Source: Syngnathus acus
Taxonomy: Eukaryota; Chordata; Actinopteri; Syngnathiformes; Syngnathidae
Length of the DNA: 64,000 nucleotides
Assembly (NCBI RefSeq): GCF_901709675.1
Contig: NC_051093.1
Span: 8,857,553-8,921,552, forward strand
Direction of reading: 5' to 3'
The number at the start of each line of letters is the position of its first letter. Positions within the stretch are counted from its first letter, which is position 1. The notes beneath the pieces were generated by a model, which saw only the letters and a list, made by a program, of their open reading frames with translations, was not told the origin of the DNA and did no database searches. Below are positions 1 to 18,014 of this stretch, in pieces. Both the position numbers and the translations under genes were made by a program.

Positions 1-1480
1 CACTGACTTACAAATGAGCTCGCGTTTGTCTTGTCATGCACGTCAAGCCTTTTTACTGTCTTGCTGCACTTTTGATAGGTCTTGAAAGGTCATTGTTTTA
101 TGAAGAAATTGGGGAGGGAAGCAGTTGTATTTTTAAGGACCCAAACAATCTGCACCACTTTCTTTTACAATCTAATTTCTTTGCCCTTTCCATAACTGAG
201 GCAGACCCTGAAAAGTGTGGCCCATCCAGTTTAAATGTCAGAAATGTTCGGAGGAATAAGCAATCAAGGGCACTGGGAAGTCATGCTTTTTCCTTTAGGT
301 TTGCAAAACGAAGAAGAAATATGACAAACCCAAGCTATTAAAGATCAATTGCGTTGTATCATATGAGGAATAGGTGGAAATGTGGAAAAATAGTCCCGGA
401 AAAATAAAAAAATACCTAAAAGTCAATATCTGGCAAGGCAGCTGGGAGGGACCAAGGATATTTGGCGAGGGCGGTACCCCCACAGTCCCCCCTCTAGCTC
501 CGCCAGTGATTAAGGGTTAGATGACATCTTCCAAACACAAGGTTAAAGTTCTTTTTTTCTGGGAAGAAATCTTTTCAATACAGATAGAAAGAAAAGCATG
601 ATAACAAAGACACAAAGGGCTGCTGCATTTAAAACTACCTAGCGCAGAATACATCGCTATTATTGAAATATATGTCAGCCACCCCACCCCAATCTCTGTC
701 ATTTAATCACTCCCCTTGCCTTTGTATACATTTTACACTGATTACTTCACCGCACATGCACCCTATATAACTTTGTCTGTCTTCATCGTATGCCATCTGT
801 TTCTGTGTAGCATTCATTGTCTTTTATCGACACTGTAGTCGCCATAAAACGTTCTCCCTCATTATTCCTAAGTGTCATTCTTGTAGTCCCACTACAATCA
901 TTTGTCTCCCACCCATGTGCACACAACACTGCTCATCTTTCACCCTCCACTCAAACTGCTGAAACTAAAACAAATTCTAAAATATAAATTATAATTGGTA
1001 TGAGGGGAAACAGAAATGATTATTGCCTGTGAGAAATGTTTATTAATAAACAGCAATGGAATTATCTATGAGGAATTGAGCTCATATGATTGTGATTTTT
1101 GTTATACGACATTTACATAAAAACTCAAATGAAACACGGCAAGATAAAAATCAAACAAAACAAGCAAAAGGAATTGCAAACACAAAAGCAAGCAATAACA
1201 AGAAAAGGGAATCGCAAACAAAAAGGAATTGCAAACAAGTGTTATTCGCCTTGTTTTCCTGTTTTTATTTTATAGCTATATGCAGTTATCTTTTCTCATT
1301 GTAAGGTTCATAATGTCATTTTATTTTACTTTTATTCAAATCTAAACACCATCATTTTTAAATGGCTGGAATTTGTCCTAAATATTGCTTTGACTTATAT
1401 CCATTCAGCGTGAACGCACCCCAGAAACATCCAAGTCTGCCGCAGAAAATAGCGAAGAGGAGGTCCTCGACTTAAACACA
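1..1480. other. AT-rich sequence with no supported gene
   Basis: Only short open frames with no recognisable protein similarity are present, and none joins into a multi-exon model. Around 1130-1240 there is a run of A-rich imperfect repeats built on caaa and aagcaa. Part of the distal end may be the cpt1 promoter, but I see no convincing TATA box. Confidence 0.5.
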
Positions 1481-1499
1481 GACGATCTTTGGCGACTGT

Positions 1500-1651
1500 C
1501 GTTGAACGCATTTGTTAGCAAGCTAGGCTAGTTTGCACCGAGAGTGAAGAGCGCCCACTTCCCCATCCGGAGAGGAGGCGCAGGGAGCGGCACAAATAGA
1601 AGCTTCTCCATCGATCACACTGCCAAGCAAACACCTTCCATCAATTTCCAG
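1500..1651 (+). other. candidate 5' non-coding exon of cpt1
   Basis: This stretch is more GC-rich than its surroundings and ends at a good donor (ttccag|gtataa, donor at 1652). The first cpt1 coding exon begins a few bases before its ATG, straight after an acceptor-like ag at 3949-3950. An upstream non-coding exon is therefore expected, and this is the best candidate. The 5' boundary is a guess. The predicted intron of about 2.3 kb contains the 859-bp transposon. Confidence 0.35.
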
Positions 1652-2964
1652 GTATAATTCAAACCTCGTATTAATTTCCTTGTTTCCCCACTTGTTTAAT
1701 TGATGTTTATTCCAAGCATTTGTGCGCCCACTCCTCGTTGTGCTTCGCGCGGGTGGAGATGGTGCTGAAACTGAATGGAGCGTTTGTGTGCTGCATGCTA
1801 CACGACTTCTCCAAAATGAGAGGAAATGTCACATATTTGCCGAGTGCATATGTTTGTTTTTTGGTTTCTTTTACCACGAGGATGGTGAATGGATGCACTG
1901 CATGAGGTATGCTTGTGGAGCAACGTTCAAAACTAAACCTGTTTTCAAAAGTAAAGCCATATGGAAACAAGTTTCGCCGATGGTCGTCATGGTAGCGTCA
2001 TTTCACAACACATAAAGAAGTCTGAAATTATAATCAAGAATCCTTGAAATATTGACACGCGCGGTGAAAGACAAACGGGCTGCTCCCTGTTCGATGCTAT
2101 GACGTCACGGTGTTGAATAATAGTCGTTTGATTTTGTCGCCCATCCATTAAACCCAGTGATCGATCAATTAAAGATTGATTTTAATAGATGCTTGAAATT
2201 GTTGAAAATAATTGTTTCTGGCTGTTCATTTTTCATGCACACAAAATGTTCCATCAGTTTCAACAGTATCGTAATTCAGATCAAATTGTGAGCTACGATT
2301 GTTTTGATAGCTTTTCTCATTTTAAATCATGAATGGTTAATCGTTGAATGTTTCAATTGCTGGTGTAAAATCTTCCGCAGGCAAGTATTGGACCCATTGT
2401 TATTTTTCCAACATTGAATCAACATTGAACTCTAATATTGATTTTACATTATAAACGTTGCACCATTTTTTTTAATTCGGATACATTCTGAATATAGAAC
2501 AGCAAAACCTCAGTAGCATTCATTGTGGAAATAATTACATGATTTTGAATGACTCAACTTACATCTCAGGTCTGGATCCAATCATATCGAGTGCCGAGCT
2601 TTTCACTTCTACTCTCGTGACATGCTTGGCTTGATTCCACGATGTTTGTACTGCAGCTTTCCTGCACAATACTAGTTTGGTAGCCTCTCATAAGTGATTT
2701 AACCTGTTTTGCATGTAAACACAGAGTGCTACTTGTTTGTTTTTTAACTTGGGGTTGAAAAGTAGAATAATGATGCACATGGAGTGAATATTTCTGCCAT
2801 TCCACATCTAGCTGCTGCTTAGGTTATTCAATCTCTTTATTTTGTTTAGGCAGCAGCGCAGTTCTAGTACTAATTGCATAAAAGTACTGTAATATATAAT
2901 TCATGACGACGCTGACACTGATGGCTACCATTTGTGCAGTAGTTTGCTTGACTTTTTATGCAAT

Positions 2965-3823
2965 TACCGTTTTTTTCCGTGTATAATGCGCAAAATTTAA
3001 CTAATTTATTGTCCTAAAATCTGGGGTGCGCATTATACATGGGTACAAATTTTTATTAAATTTTTTTTTTTTTTAAATATTTTAATTTTTTTATTTTATT
3101 TTTTTAAGAAAATCATGGTACAACAAAACCAACAACAGGACTGACCGACAATAGTGTGTTTGTACTGTGCTCTGGTCATTTCGTCAAAGAAGGGATAATA
3201 GTCCTCTTCTCTTCTTGACTGACAATGAATGTGATAGTGTAATACAATCAGCAAATAACAAAATGCGTATTACAGGTAATATTTTATTTCACAACACTTT
3301 GCCTTGTTCCTTTCGTCTCTGCTGTTCACTTCAAACACGCTCCATACGAACGCAATGCTCTCGTATCAGACGCTTGCTCGATCACCTGCTCGTTTGCTGT
3401 CACAATGTACCCTACACAAATCCGAAACATTTGTTGCGGCTCCGAGTCACGACGAGGGGCAAGTTTTGGTTTCCAAGGGTGTTTTTATTCCTCTTCAACG
3501 TCTCTCCCATACAGAGCCGCCTTTTTCACATGTCCGCACGTCACTTTCCTCTCTTTTCATCTGATCGCGGTGGTGCCTTTACGGGCAGTCGGAGAAATCA
3601 ACGGCAACAAAAAAAAATACATCCAGCCTAGTTAAGACCATACCAAAGACTATAAAAATGGGACCCATTGCCTCCCTGCGTGTGTGATGATCATTGGGAC
3701 TTAAAAAAAAAAAAAAATCGGGTGCGTATTATACATGGGTACAGGCTTTTTTCCAGCATCAACATGCCATTTTTAGGGTGCGTATTATACATGGGGGCGC
3801 ATTATACACGGAAAAAAACGGTA
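2965..3823. mobile_element. non-autonomous DNA transposon, long family, copy 1 (859 bp)
   Basis: The ends are inverted repeats of about 27 bp, starting TACCGTTTTTTTCCGTGTAT and ending with its reverse complement. The outer TA may be a target-site duplication of the Tc1/mariner type or part of the repeat. Sub-terminal repeats of the theme gcgcattatacatgggtac occur inside each end. A near-identical second copy lies at 16035-16897. No transposase is recognisable. An open frame of 154 codons at 3167-3631 is also open in copy 2 but has no known similarity. It lies in the presumed 5' intron of cpt1. Confidence 0.85.
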
Positions 3824-3952
3824 CTAGGATAGGCATGTTTTTTTTTTTTTAATAATTAAAAATTGTCCCATGAGTAGCCCACAAATGTTACAATTTAAAA
3901 AATGTATGTGCATGTTGAATTAATAATTTTTTTTTTCATGGGTCCAATAGCC

Positions 3953-10733
<6,781 letters not shown>

Positions 10734-12070
10734 ATACACAATACAAACATATATAAATATTGCCCTCACCAACTTCTGGTGAAGATCCAATTCTGTAGGT
10801 GACACCCCAAAAAAAAAAAAAAAAAGATGGTGAATGTTTAAGCCAGTGATTTTAGAAATAACGTGACACGTCTCTTTTAAAGGGACATGTAAACAGAGAA
10901 GATAAAATTGAAGCAGATTTGAATCGCAGTAGGTTTCTGGTGCTTACTTGAATTATATAGCTGTCAGTCTGAATTACTTTGGCCTTTTTGTGTGCGTGTG
11001 CGCACAACAATTTCTCTTTTCGAGGATGTGGTTCAAGCGGTTGAAGTGACAGCAATTCTTTGCGACTGTTGAAAGACTTCCTGGAAATCACAAATATGAC
11101 CTGACATCATGCCAGAGATGCAATGTTACTGCAGCTTTATTTGATGCTTTTCAAGTGCCATGCAACACAGACTGCAAATGTTTTGACTTCACGCTGGACT
11201 GATCAAATCCAACCAGATTTTTTTTTTTATTATTGTTTGTATATGTTTGGTTTATTTTAGATGAAGCGGAGACAGTGTTTTAGTGTTCCTTATTTAAGTC
11301 AATGTAAGAATGTTGGCTTTAATTTTGGGCTTTACTACTGTAGCGTGAAATGTTGAAAATGGTCAGTCTTAACTCTCGTCAGTGAATATGGTACTGTATT
11401 TCCTCAAAACAGTTACCGCCTTTCCGTTTTTTCTAAGTTGCCAAATGCCAACGGGAACGCGTTGGAGCTTGGAGGGCATGGAGGGTGATTTAGAGGCACT
11501 TGTGCGTGTTGTAAGAAGTGTGATGTCATTGCAAGGCGCCATGACAAGGAAGTATTGTATTTTGTGAAAGGCCCTTTTTAGAATGACTCCTTTTCTATTT
11601 GGACTAGCTGGGATGTATTTGTTAGCCACTGATAGGATCTGTCTGATAAAAAGTCATAAAACCGATTAGGGAACAGATTGTTCGGTATTAATTGCGCAAT
11701 ATCATTCATTGTAAGTTGAGTAATTGAATTGGGTTCAAAGTCTTTTTTCATGTCGGTATCACTGATCATTCATTTTTCACATTTTCACCTTCCTGGAATT
11801 GTGTGTTTAATAGGTACAAAGTAACGAACTACAAGGCTAACATAAATGCTTAGATATTGTTTATGACTTAGTTTGGTGGGTTTTTCTTTTTCATGTACCT
11901 GTTGCATTTGACCTATAAATAATTGATGTCCTTTGTATAGGGTTTTGTGTAACTTTATTTCATGTTATTTAAATGTCCATTGGTTCCTTTTTGACTTTCA
12001 TCTCTTCTTGATTTTTTTTTAGCATATGGTAATGGAATGTTGCCTGAAATAAAATAAATCCTTGACCTTA
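10734..12070 (+). other. cpt1 3' UTR with poly(A) signal
   Basis: The sequence downstream of the cpt1 stop has no coding signal. Overlapping AATAAA signals at 12048-12053 and 12053-12058 are the first convincing ones for this strand, giving a 3' UTR of about 1.3 kb. Nothing else was recognised here. Confidence 0.55.
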
Positions 12071-12479
12071 CTGTAAATGTTTACACTTGGGATTGCTTTT
12101 TTTTATTTATTTTTTTATCCAAACACTAATTCCAATGAAGTTGGACATCATGTAGAATGGAAATGGATTATTTGCAAATCCTTTTCAACCAATATTCAAC
12201 TGAATACAATAGAGATGTCTAATGATCTTTTTTTTTATTTTATTTGATGCCTGCAACACATTCCCCCCAAAACAAAGCTGGCAAAAGGGCATGTTCATTC
12301 ATTTTGGACATCACATTTCTATTGACAACAAACGTGTGACTGGGAATTGAACACTAATTGTTGAATCAAGACAAAAATCCATCCTTGCGAGTGATCTGGA
12401 GTTGAAGCTATTATCTGCCCTAAAAGTCACTCGTGGCTGTTGTGCAAGCTCAAGTTTCACTCGAGGCGGAGCTCATGCA

Positions 12480-12567
12480 GGATAGAGCAAACCGAGTGAA
12501 AGCGAAACAGCTTGACAAGTTCGCGTCGTCTGGGTAAAGCAGACCAACCTTATCGTTTTCGAAACGC
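12480..12567 (+). other. candidate 5' non-coding exon of the membrane-protein gene at 13206
   Basis: This is a locally GC-rich stretch ending at a good donor (aacgcg|gtgagt, donor at 12568); a weaker donor lies near 12533. The coding start at 13206 lies in an exon that begins after the acceptor ttctag near 13177, so an upstream exon is expected. The 5' end is not determined. Confidence 0.35.
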
Positions 12568-13205
12568 GGTGAGTGCACATTACCACGGATGCATGACTAT
12601 ACTCATTACGCCTGAGCAAGGAGAAATAGGAATTCGGGCGATCTAAAAAAACAAAATGTCCGCTTTATCGACATTAACCTTATTCGTGCATGTATGTAAG
12701 TATGCCTGTATATTTGTTTGTATATTGCATGATGCGTTCTTAACCATATCGTTGCTCTTCCTTTCATGACGTGCTTAGAATCGGAAACTGTAAAAATCCC
12801 TTCAAGTACTTTGTGGGATGCTTATTAAAATGCCTCTGAAGTAAACCGTGCATTCCATAAAAAAAGAAAGTGACCAAATAACAAACCAGGGAAATCAGTA
12901 CAGAGAATCTAATGAAGAGCTCTGCCAAGAGAAATATAATACAAGATTGTGGCACATGGACTTTTTTTTTGCTTATGCATTCATTCCTGATTGTTAAAAC
13001 CTTTTTTTCTTTTTTTTTGGAAAGTAGTAGCTCCAACCGGGCCTCATTTTATTTGTCCATGGTCACTCACTCCTTTCATTTCTGTGCGTAAAATATCTGT
13101 TAAATTGTATGTTTATCATTTTACTGTTCCACAAAGGATTAATAAATGTTCATTTCTTGAATGTTGTTTACTTCTAGTGTGAGGTTGGATGTTCACAAAA
13201 GCAGA

Positions 13206-15667
13206 ATGACGAGGTGGTGGCGCCCCTGGCTGTGTTTTATTGTAAGTAAGCAGACTTTTTTTACAGCATTCAGCCAGTTGATCCCAATTCTAGACCATGT
13301 AAAACATTTCCTGAGGGTCTCAAGTCTGTCCACAAATGAATGTGTACCTTACCTATACCTAGTTTCCACACTTTCTTTAAAGCCCCAATAAAATGAATAT
13401 TCTCATATGAAATTAAGAGTGTGAAAAAAAGAAGACAGTCCCAGACAGTAGTCACCACTGTTTTTTTGTTTGTTTTTTTTCACTCGTTAAAAATTGAACT
13501 GCCATACAATTGTCCGTTTTAGGTATTCCTGTGTTTGATTCAAATTTCAAAAGAGAAGTGTTTCGACTATTTCAACATGGAAGAATGGGTATGTTTTTTT
13601 TTTTTTTATTGTCTTTGATAAATGAGTCATTTGTCTGTCAAACTATCATGTGAAATGTCACTTAACTTGACTGTTACTGTACTTTTGTCACTCAGAAAAA
13701 AGACACTAAACTTGAAATGGTCTCCCTTGTGATCACAGAGAACATCACAGTAAGTTCCAAATGAGTCAAAAGTGATTGATGAAAATGGATTCTAACATCT
13801 TTCTTATTTTTTTTAAAGAAAGTGGCTGAGTGTACTTTAGAATGCTACTGTCTGCAAGGCAAGATGTGTCCTGTGTTCTGGGACTGCTTTAATAGGCCTG
13901 TGAGTGAGAAAATCAGAAAGGGTCTTTGGATTGTTTGAATACGTGTTCATGATGACAATGTTTTTATGATTAATTATTCATTTGGTTTTTCCCCACTTTA
14001 GGCCGAGTCGCAAAGTGCATATTGTGAACCAGTGCGGAATGTTACTGTTCATACTCATTACTTAATGTGCCTTGTAGCCAAAGTGATGAATTTCACAAAA
14101 GGTATGTTTGGTTCGTAAAGTTAATTATTTATTTCTTCCTGCTCTCATTTGGAATTTTATTTTCTGTCATTTCCTCTTCATCTTCAGTAAAGTAAAAACA
14201 ATGACTTGGGATTTGCAAGTCGTTTATTAATAATTGAACCTGTTGAAAATGTGATTGAGATTTAAAATGTATTTATTGTTCTGTTTTCCTTTTGCACAGC
14301 AGGCTGTGAATATGGTACGGTTTTATATTACATTAAAATGACATTTTCTAAAATAATACCAACTGAATTTTCATAGTAAGAAATATCTTCTGTTGTCTTT
14401 TACAGCTGATGTTTGCTCATTAATTGAGGAAAGGTGTCAGGCAGGTAATTCGTTTTGATTTGATATCTTTGCACTCATTTTTATTGCACATAGCAGGGAA
14501 GTGCTGAAAACAAATAGCTCCACTTTAAAATTGAACAATTCTTGAATTTGATCGCAGCCCATCTGTCAATCATTTTATATCATTCATGTTGAGCTATGCA
14601 GAAGAATTATACTATTCAAACGAAATGAATTGTTTTCTTCTGTCACCAGGAACTGCACCGGCTAGGACAACAGTACTAACTACAATGACGACGTCAACAG
14701 TTGGGTCATCTTCGACTGTACAGCTGTCAAACCCATATGTGTCATCGCCAAAATTTCCGATGGCAGGAAATGGCCAGGATGCCCAAAATATATCCTGTCA
14801 AAACAAAGGTAACTTTTATGACATACTGTGTAACACAACAAGGAGATTGTATTATGGTTGAATTTGTTTCCCATCAGAATTAACGCACACAAACTAATTC
14901 ATTGCAGAATTTCAATCATAATAAAAAAAATTAAGATAATTATTTGTCTTTCTTTCACCAGAAATTTTGTACCTCAAGGCGCTATTCGGGATTTCTTCAA
15001 CGCTTGCCATTGCTTTGCCATTTGCTGTTTACTTTTACATGCAACGCAAGTTACAAGCGAAGGAGCGGGAGGTGAGTCTATGATGCTGAAAAACTGAGGA
15101 AGCACATATGGGATCATTTGATTCATGTGGTAATAATAATGAAAAAATATATATTAAAAATCCCTCATTGAAGTTGGAGCCTATCCCAGCTGACTTTGGG
15201 CAGGATCATGGCATAGATGATAAGCGATCTCTTTTGCCCTAGTGCAATGATTTAACTGGTATATTTTTTTTTTGGGTTCCTCTAGTATGACAACCAATCT
15301 TCAAAGTCCGATTTGCTGGTAGGTGTTATTAAGAACCTTATTGAAGATCACACATTGAATGCAAGTTGTTTCAATTCAAACACTCCGCTTTATTGAACAC
15401 AATCTGTGAATCTCACGCAATTGACTCGTTTGACTGCCTGCACATGACCTGCATTTGTCTTCATTTCCACGCCACATTCTTTTGAAGCGATAAAGCGCAT
15501 GCCACAACACGATTGCCCATTACCCATGGGTGTGTTATCGTAAGCTGATGTACTCGTTGGTGGTGTCCTATATATTCATCTAAAGTCAGCTTTTCGACCT
15601 TTTATGTAAATTGATGTTTCCTCACTTTTCTCTCCAGATGGAGAACATCGGAGAGTCCACATCATAA
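13206..15667 (+). CDS. unrecognised single-pass type I membrane glycoprotein, 240 residues
   Basis: I do not recognise this protein. Eleven coding exons join in phase: 13206-13241, 13523-13588, 13696-13749, 13819-13899, 14002-14101, 14300-14314, 14406-14444, 14650-14808, 14962-15071, 15286-15318, 15638-15667. The product starts MTRWWRPWLCFIVFLCLIQI, a good signal peptide. An ectodomain of about 110 residues follows, rich in cysteine (for example ECTLECYCLQGKMCPVFWDC) with N-glycosylation sequons NIT, NVT and NFT. Then comes a Ser/Thr-rich stalk (exon 14650-14808), one membrane helix near residues 195-215 (LFGISSTLAIALPFAVYFY) and a tail of about 30 residues. The architecture suits a membrane-bound cytokine or small receptor. 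In human, FLT3LG sits beside ALDH16A1 and PIH1D1, so a very divergent Flt3 ligand is a positional guess, but I see no sequence match. The 15-nt exon at 14300 could instead start at 14303. Confidence 0.75.
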
Positions 15668-16030
15668 GCTACGCATTGGAGCTTACGACACGACAAGTTC
15701 AAAACACTAGTAACAGTTCTCAAAGAGTTACACTTATACTTATACACGACTGACAATCGTTAACATGTGGTCAAATGAATATTACTCTGGCTGAATGAAT
15801 GTATATTATTGTATCTTTGGACAAAGTGTGCCAGAGAGGTTCTAGGAGTGAGGCGTGCTACTGCTCACAAAACAGGTGAAGTGTCCAGCAGATTGCACCA
15901 AACCCTTTTTTGACATCAGGAAGACGACTACCTAGATACCAAGGCAGTCATTTGGACTGTTTTCAAATTTTGCAACATCATAACTTTGTGTTTGTATAAG
16001 AGTTATGTTGCGTCAATAGAATAAATAAAT
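15668..16030 (+). other. 3' UTR of the membrane-protein gene with poly(A) signal
   Basis: Overlapping AATAAA signals occur at 16020-16029, about 350 bp after the stop. The second 860-bp transposon begins at 16035, so it sits at or just beyond the cleavage site. Confidence 0.55.
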
Positions 16031-16034
16031 AACA

Positions 16035-16897
16035 TACCGTTTTTTTCCGTGTATAATGCGCAAAATTTAACTAATTTATTGTCCTAAAATCTGGGGTGCG
16101 CATTATACATGGGTACAAATTTTTTTTTAATTTTTTTCAAAAAATATATATTTTTTTTTTTTATTTTTTTTTTTTTTTTTAAGAAAATCATGGTACAACA
16201 AAACTGACCGACAATAGTGTGTTTGTACTGTGCTCTGGTCATTTCGTCAAAGAAGGGATAATAGTCCTCTTCTCTTCTTGACTGACAATGAATGTGATAG
16301 TTTAATACAATCAGCAAATAACAAAATGCGTATTACAGGTAATATTTTATTTCACAACACTTTGCCTTGTTCCTTTCGTCTCTGCTGTTCACTTCAAACA
16401 CGCTCCATACGAACGCAATGCTCTCGTATCAGACGCTTGCTCGATCACCTGCTCGTTTGCTGTCACAATGTACCCTACACAAATCCGAAACATTTGTTGC
16501 GGCTCCGAGTCACGAGGGGCAAGTTTTGGTTTCCAAGGGTGTTTTTATTCCTCTTCAACGTCTCTCCCATACAGAGCCGCCTTTTTCACATGTCCGCACG
16601 TCACTTTCCTCTCTTTTCATCTGATCGCGGTGGTGCCTTTACGGGCAGTCGGAGAAATCAACGCCAACAAAAAAATATACATCCAGCCTAGTTAAGACCA
16701 TACCAAAGACTATAAAAATGGGACCCATTGCCTCCCTGCGTGTGTGACGATCATTGGGACTTAAAAAAAAAAAAGAAAAAAAAAAAAAAAATTGGGTGCG
16801 TATTATACATGGGTACAGGCTTTTTTCCAGCATCAACATGCCATTTTTAGGGTGCGTATTATACATGGGGGCGCATTATACACGGAAAAAAACGGTA
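16035..16897. mobile_element. non-autonomous DNA transposon, long family, copy 2 (863 bp)
   Basis: It has the same ends and interior as 2965-3823, in the same orientation. Differences are mostly the lengths of A and T runs, a small deletion near 16203 (aaccaacaacagg present in copy 1), and loss of one codon-sized triplet near 16512 that leaves the internal open frame (16230-16691, 153 codons) intact. It is bounded by TA. Confidence 0.85.
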
Positions 16898-18000
16898 ATC
16901 ATAGTTTTCTTTTGGTGAACTGGTTGTGGTTTACCCATTCCATCAATTTATTCTTCGATCTTTGGATTATAACTATACTTTTTGTGACGTCAATCCTGAA
17001 GCTTTTCTAACGCAGCTCATATGCAAATTGGTGAATATTTATTTTCTCCATTTCTTTTGAATCTCATATCTTTGGGGTATATGCTTTATGTTATGGACAG
17101 TGTTATGTTCAACCATGAACCGTGTTGAGTTTTTTTGTTTGTTTTTTTTGCCATGATTTCAGCAACAGGATTTTCTGCAGTGTTTTGAGAGACTCGTTAA
17201 AATTCACTTGTGGTCACTTGAAGCAACAAGTTCATGTGTGCTCATTGTTTTTGTATATGTAATTTTCATGTTTTTATAGATGTCATTTATTTTCATCAAT
17301 GATGTTGCTCTTTGCCGGCTTCATCTGTCCGTTAAAAAAAATAAATGTAGCACGAGTTGGGCTTTTATTCTGAAGGATCACGCACGGAAGTGCATAATTG
17401 CCTTTTGTTTCACGTAAATAGTCAGCCTTAAGAAACGAGGTAAGTAAAGAATGTATTGTGCTGTGTTTGTATTTAAACTACCTATAAGAGCACTATAACC
17501 ACAAAAATTCGCTGGCTCCACTGAACTGCTGGTGATGCTATGCTAGTCAACTAGCCGACTGTACTTGTCGCAGCCTACAGTTTGTTTATATGCAAGTTTA
17601 GCCTCCTCATACTGTCGCCACACGTGTGTGCACAATTCAAAGTCAGCTCTAAATCGTTTTAATACTTCGTTCATGTTCAGGAGCAATGCCGTCATGTAAA
17701 CCCATTTGAACGGTTTGAATGTTAAAAACAAGTGAACCAAGCTTTCTTCCAGAATGACTCCTTGCTCTGTACGTTCTTTCAATGACAACATTGAATGGGA
17801 ATTTGAAAAAGCGGCAAGTCTTGCACTATTTCAGGAAATATGAGATGTCTGTGACTACATATTATCCGTCTTTTAAAAAGAACAATTACTCTTGTATTGT
17901 ATACAACGTGCATGTTTGATTAAAATGGCTGTTTCATATCACAGGATTCTATTTTAGGATGTTTATCGAGCTATGATATTGGTTTAACCACAGGACTGTT
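16898..18000. other. intergenic; probable pih1d1 5' non-coding exon near 17400-17439
   Basis: There is no coding signal. A donor cgag|gtaagt at 17440 preceded by moderately GC-rich sequence could end a pih1d1 first exon, since the coding start at 18015 is only 15 bases past an acceptor-like position (ccacag near 17994). The rest shows no recognisable feature. Confidence 0.4.
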
Positions 18001-18014
18001 TGGAGCCTGTTACC

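Noticed and set aside
3167-3631. 154-codon open frame as a protein-coding gene
   Set aside because: It lies wholly inside a non-autonomous transposon, has no recognisable domain and recurs in the second element copy. It is kept only as an observation.
13206-15667. Calling the membrane protein Flt3 ligand
   Set aside because: Gene neighbours make it tempting, but the ectodomain shows no alignable helices and has about twice as many cysteines. It was left unnamed.
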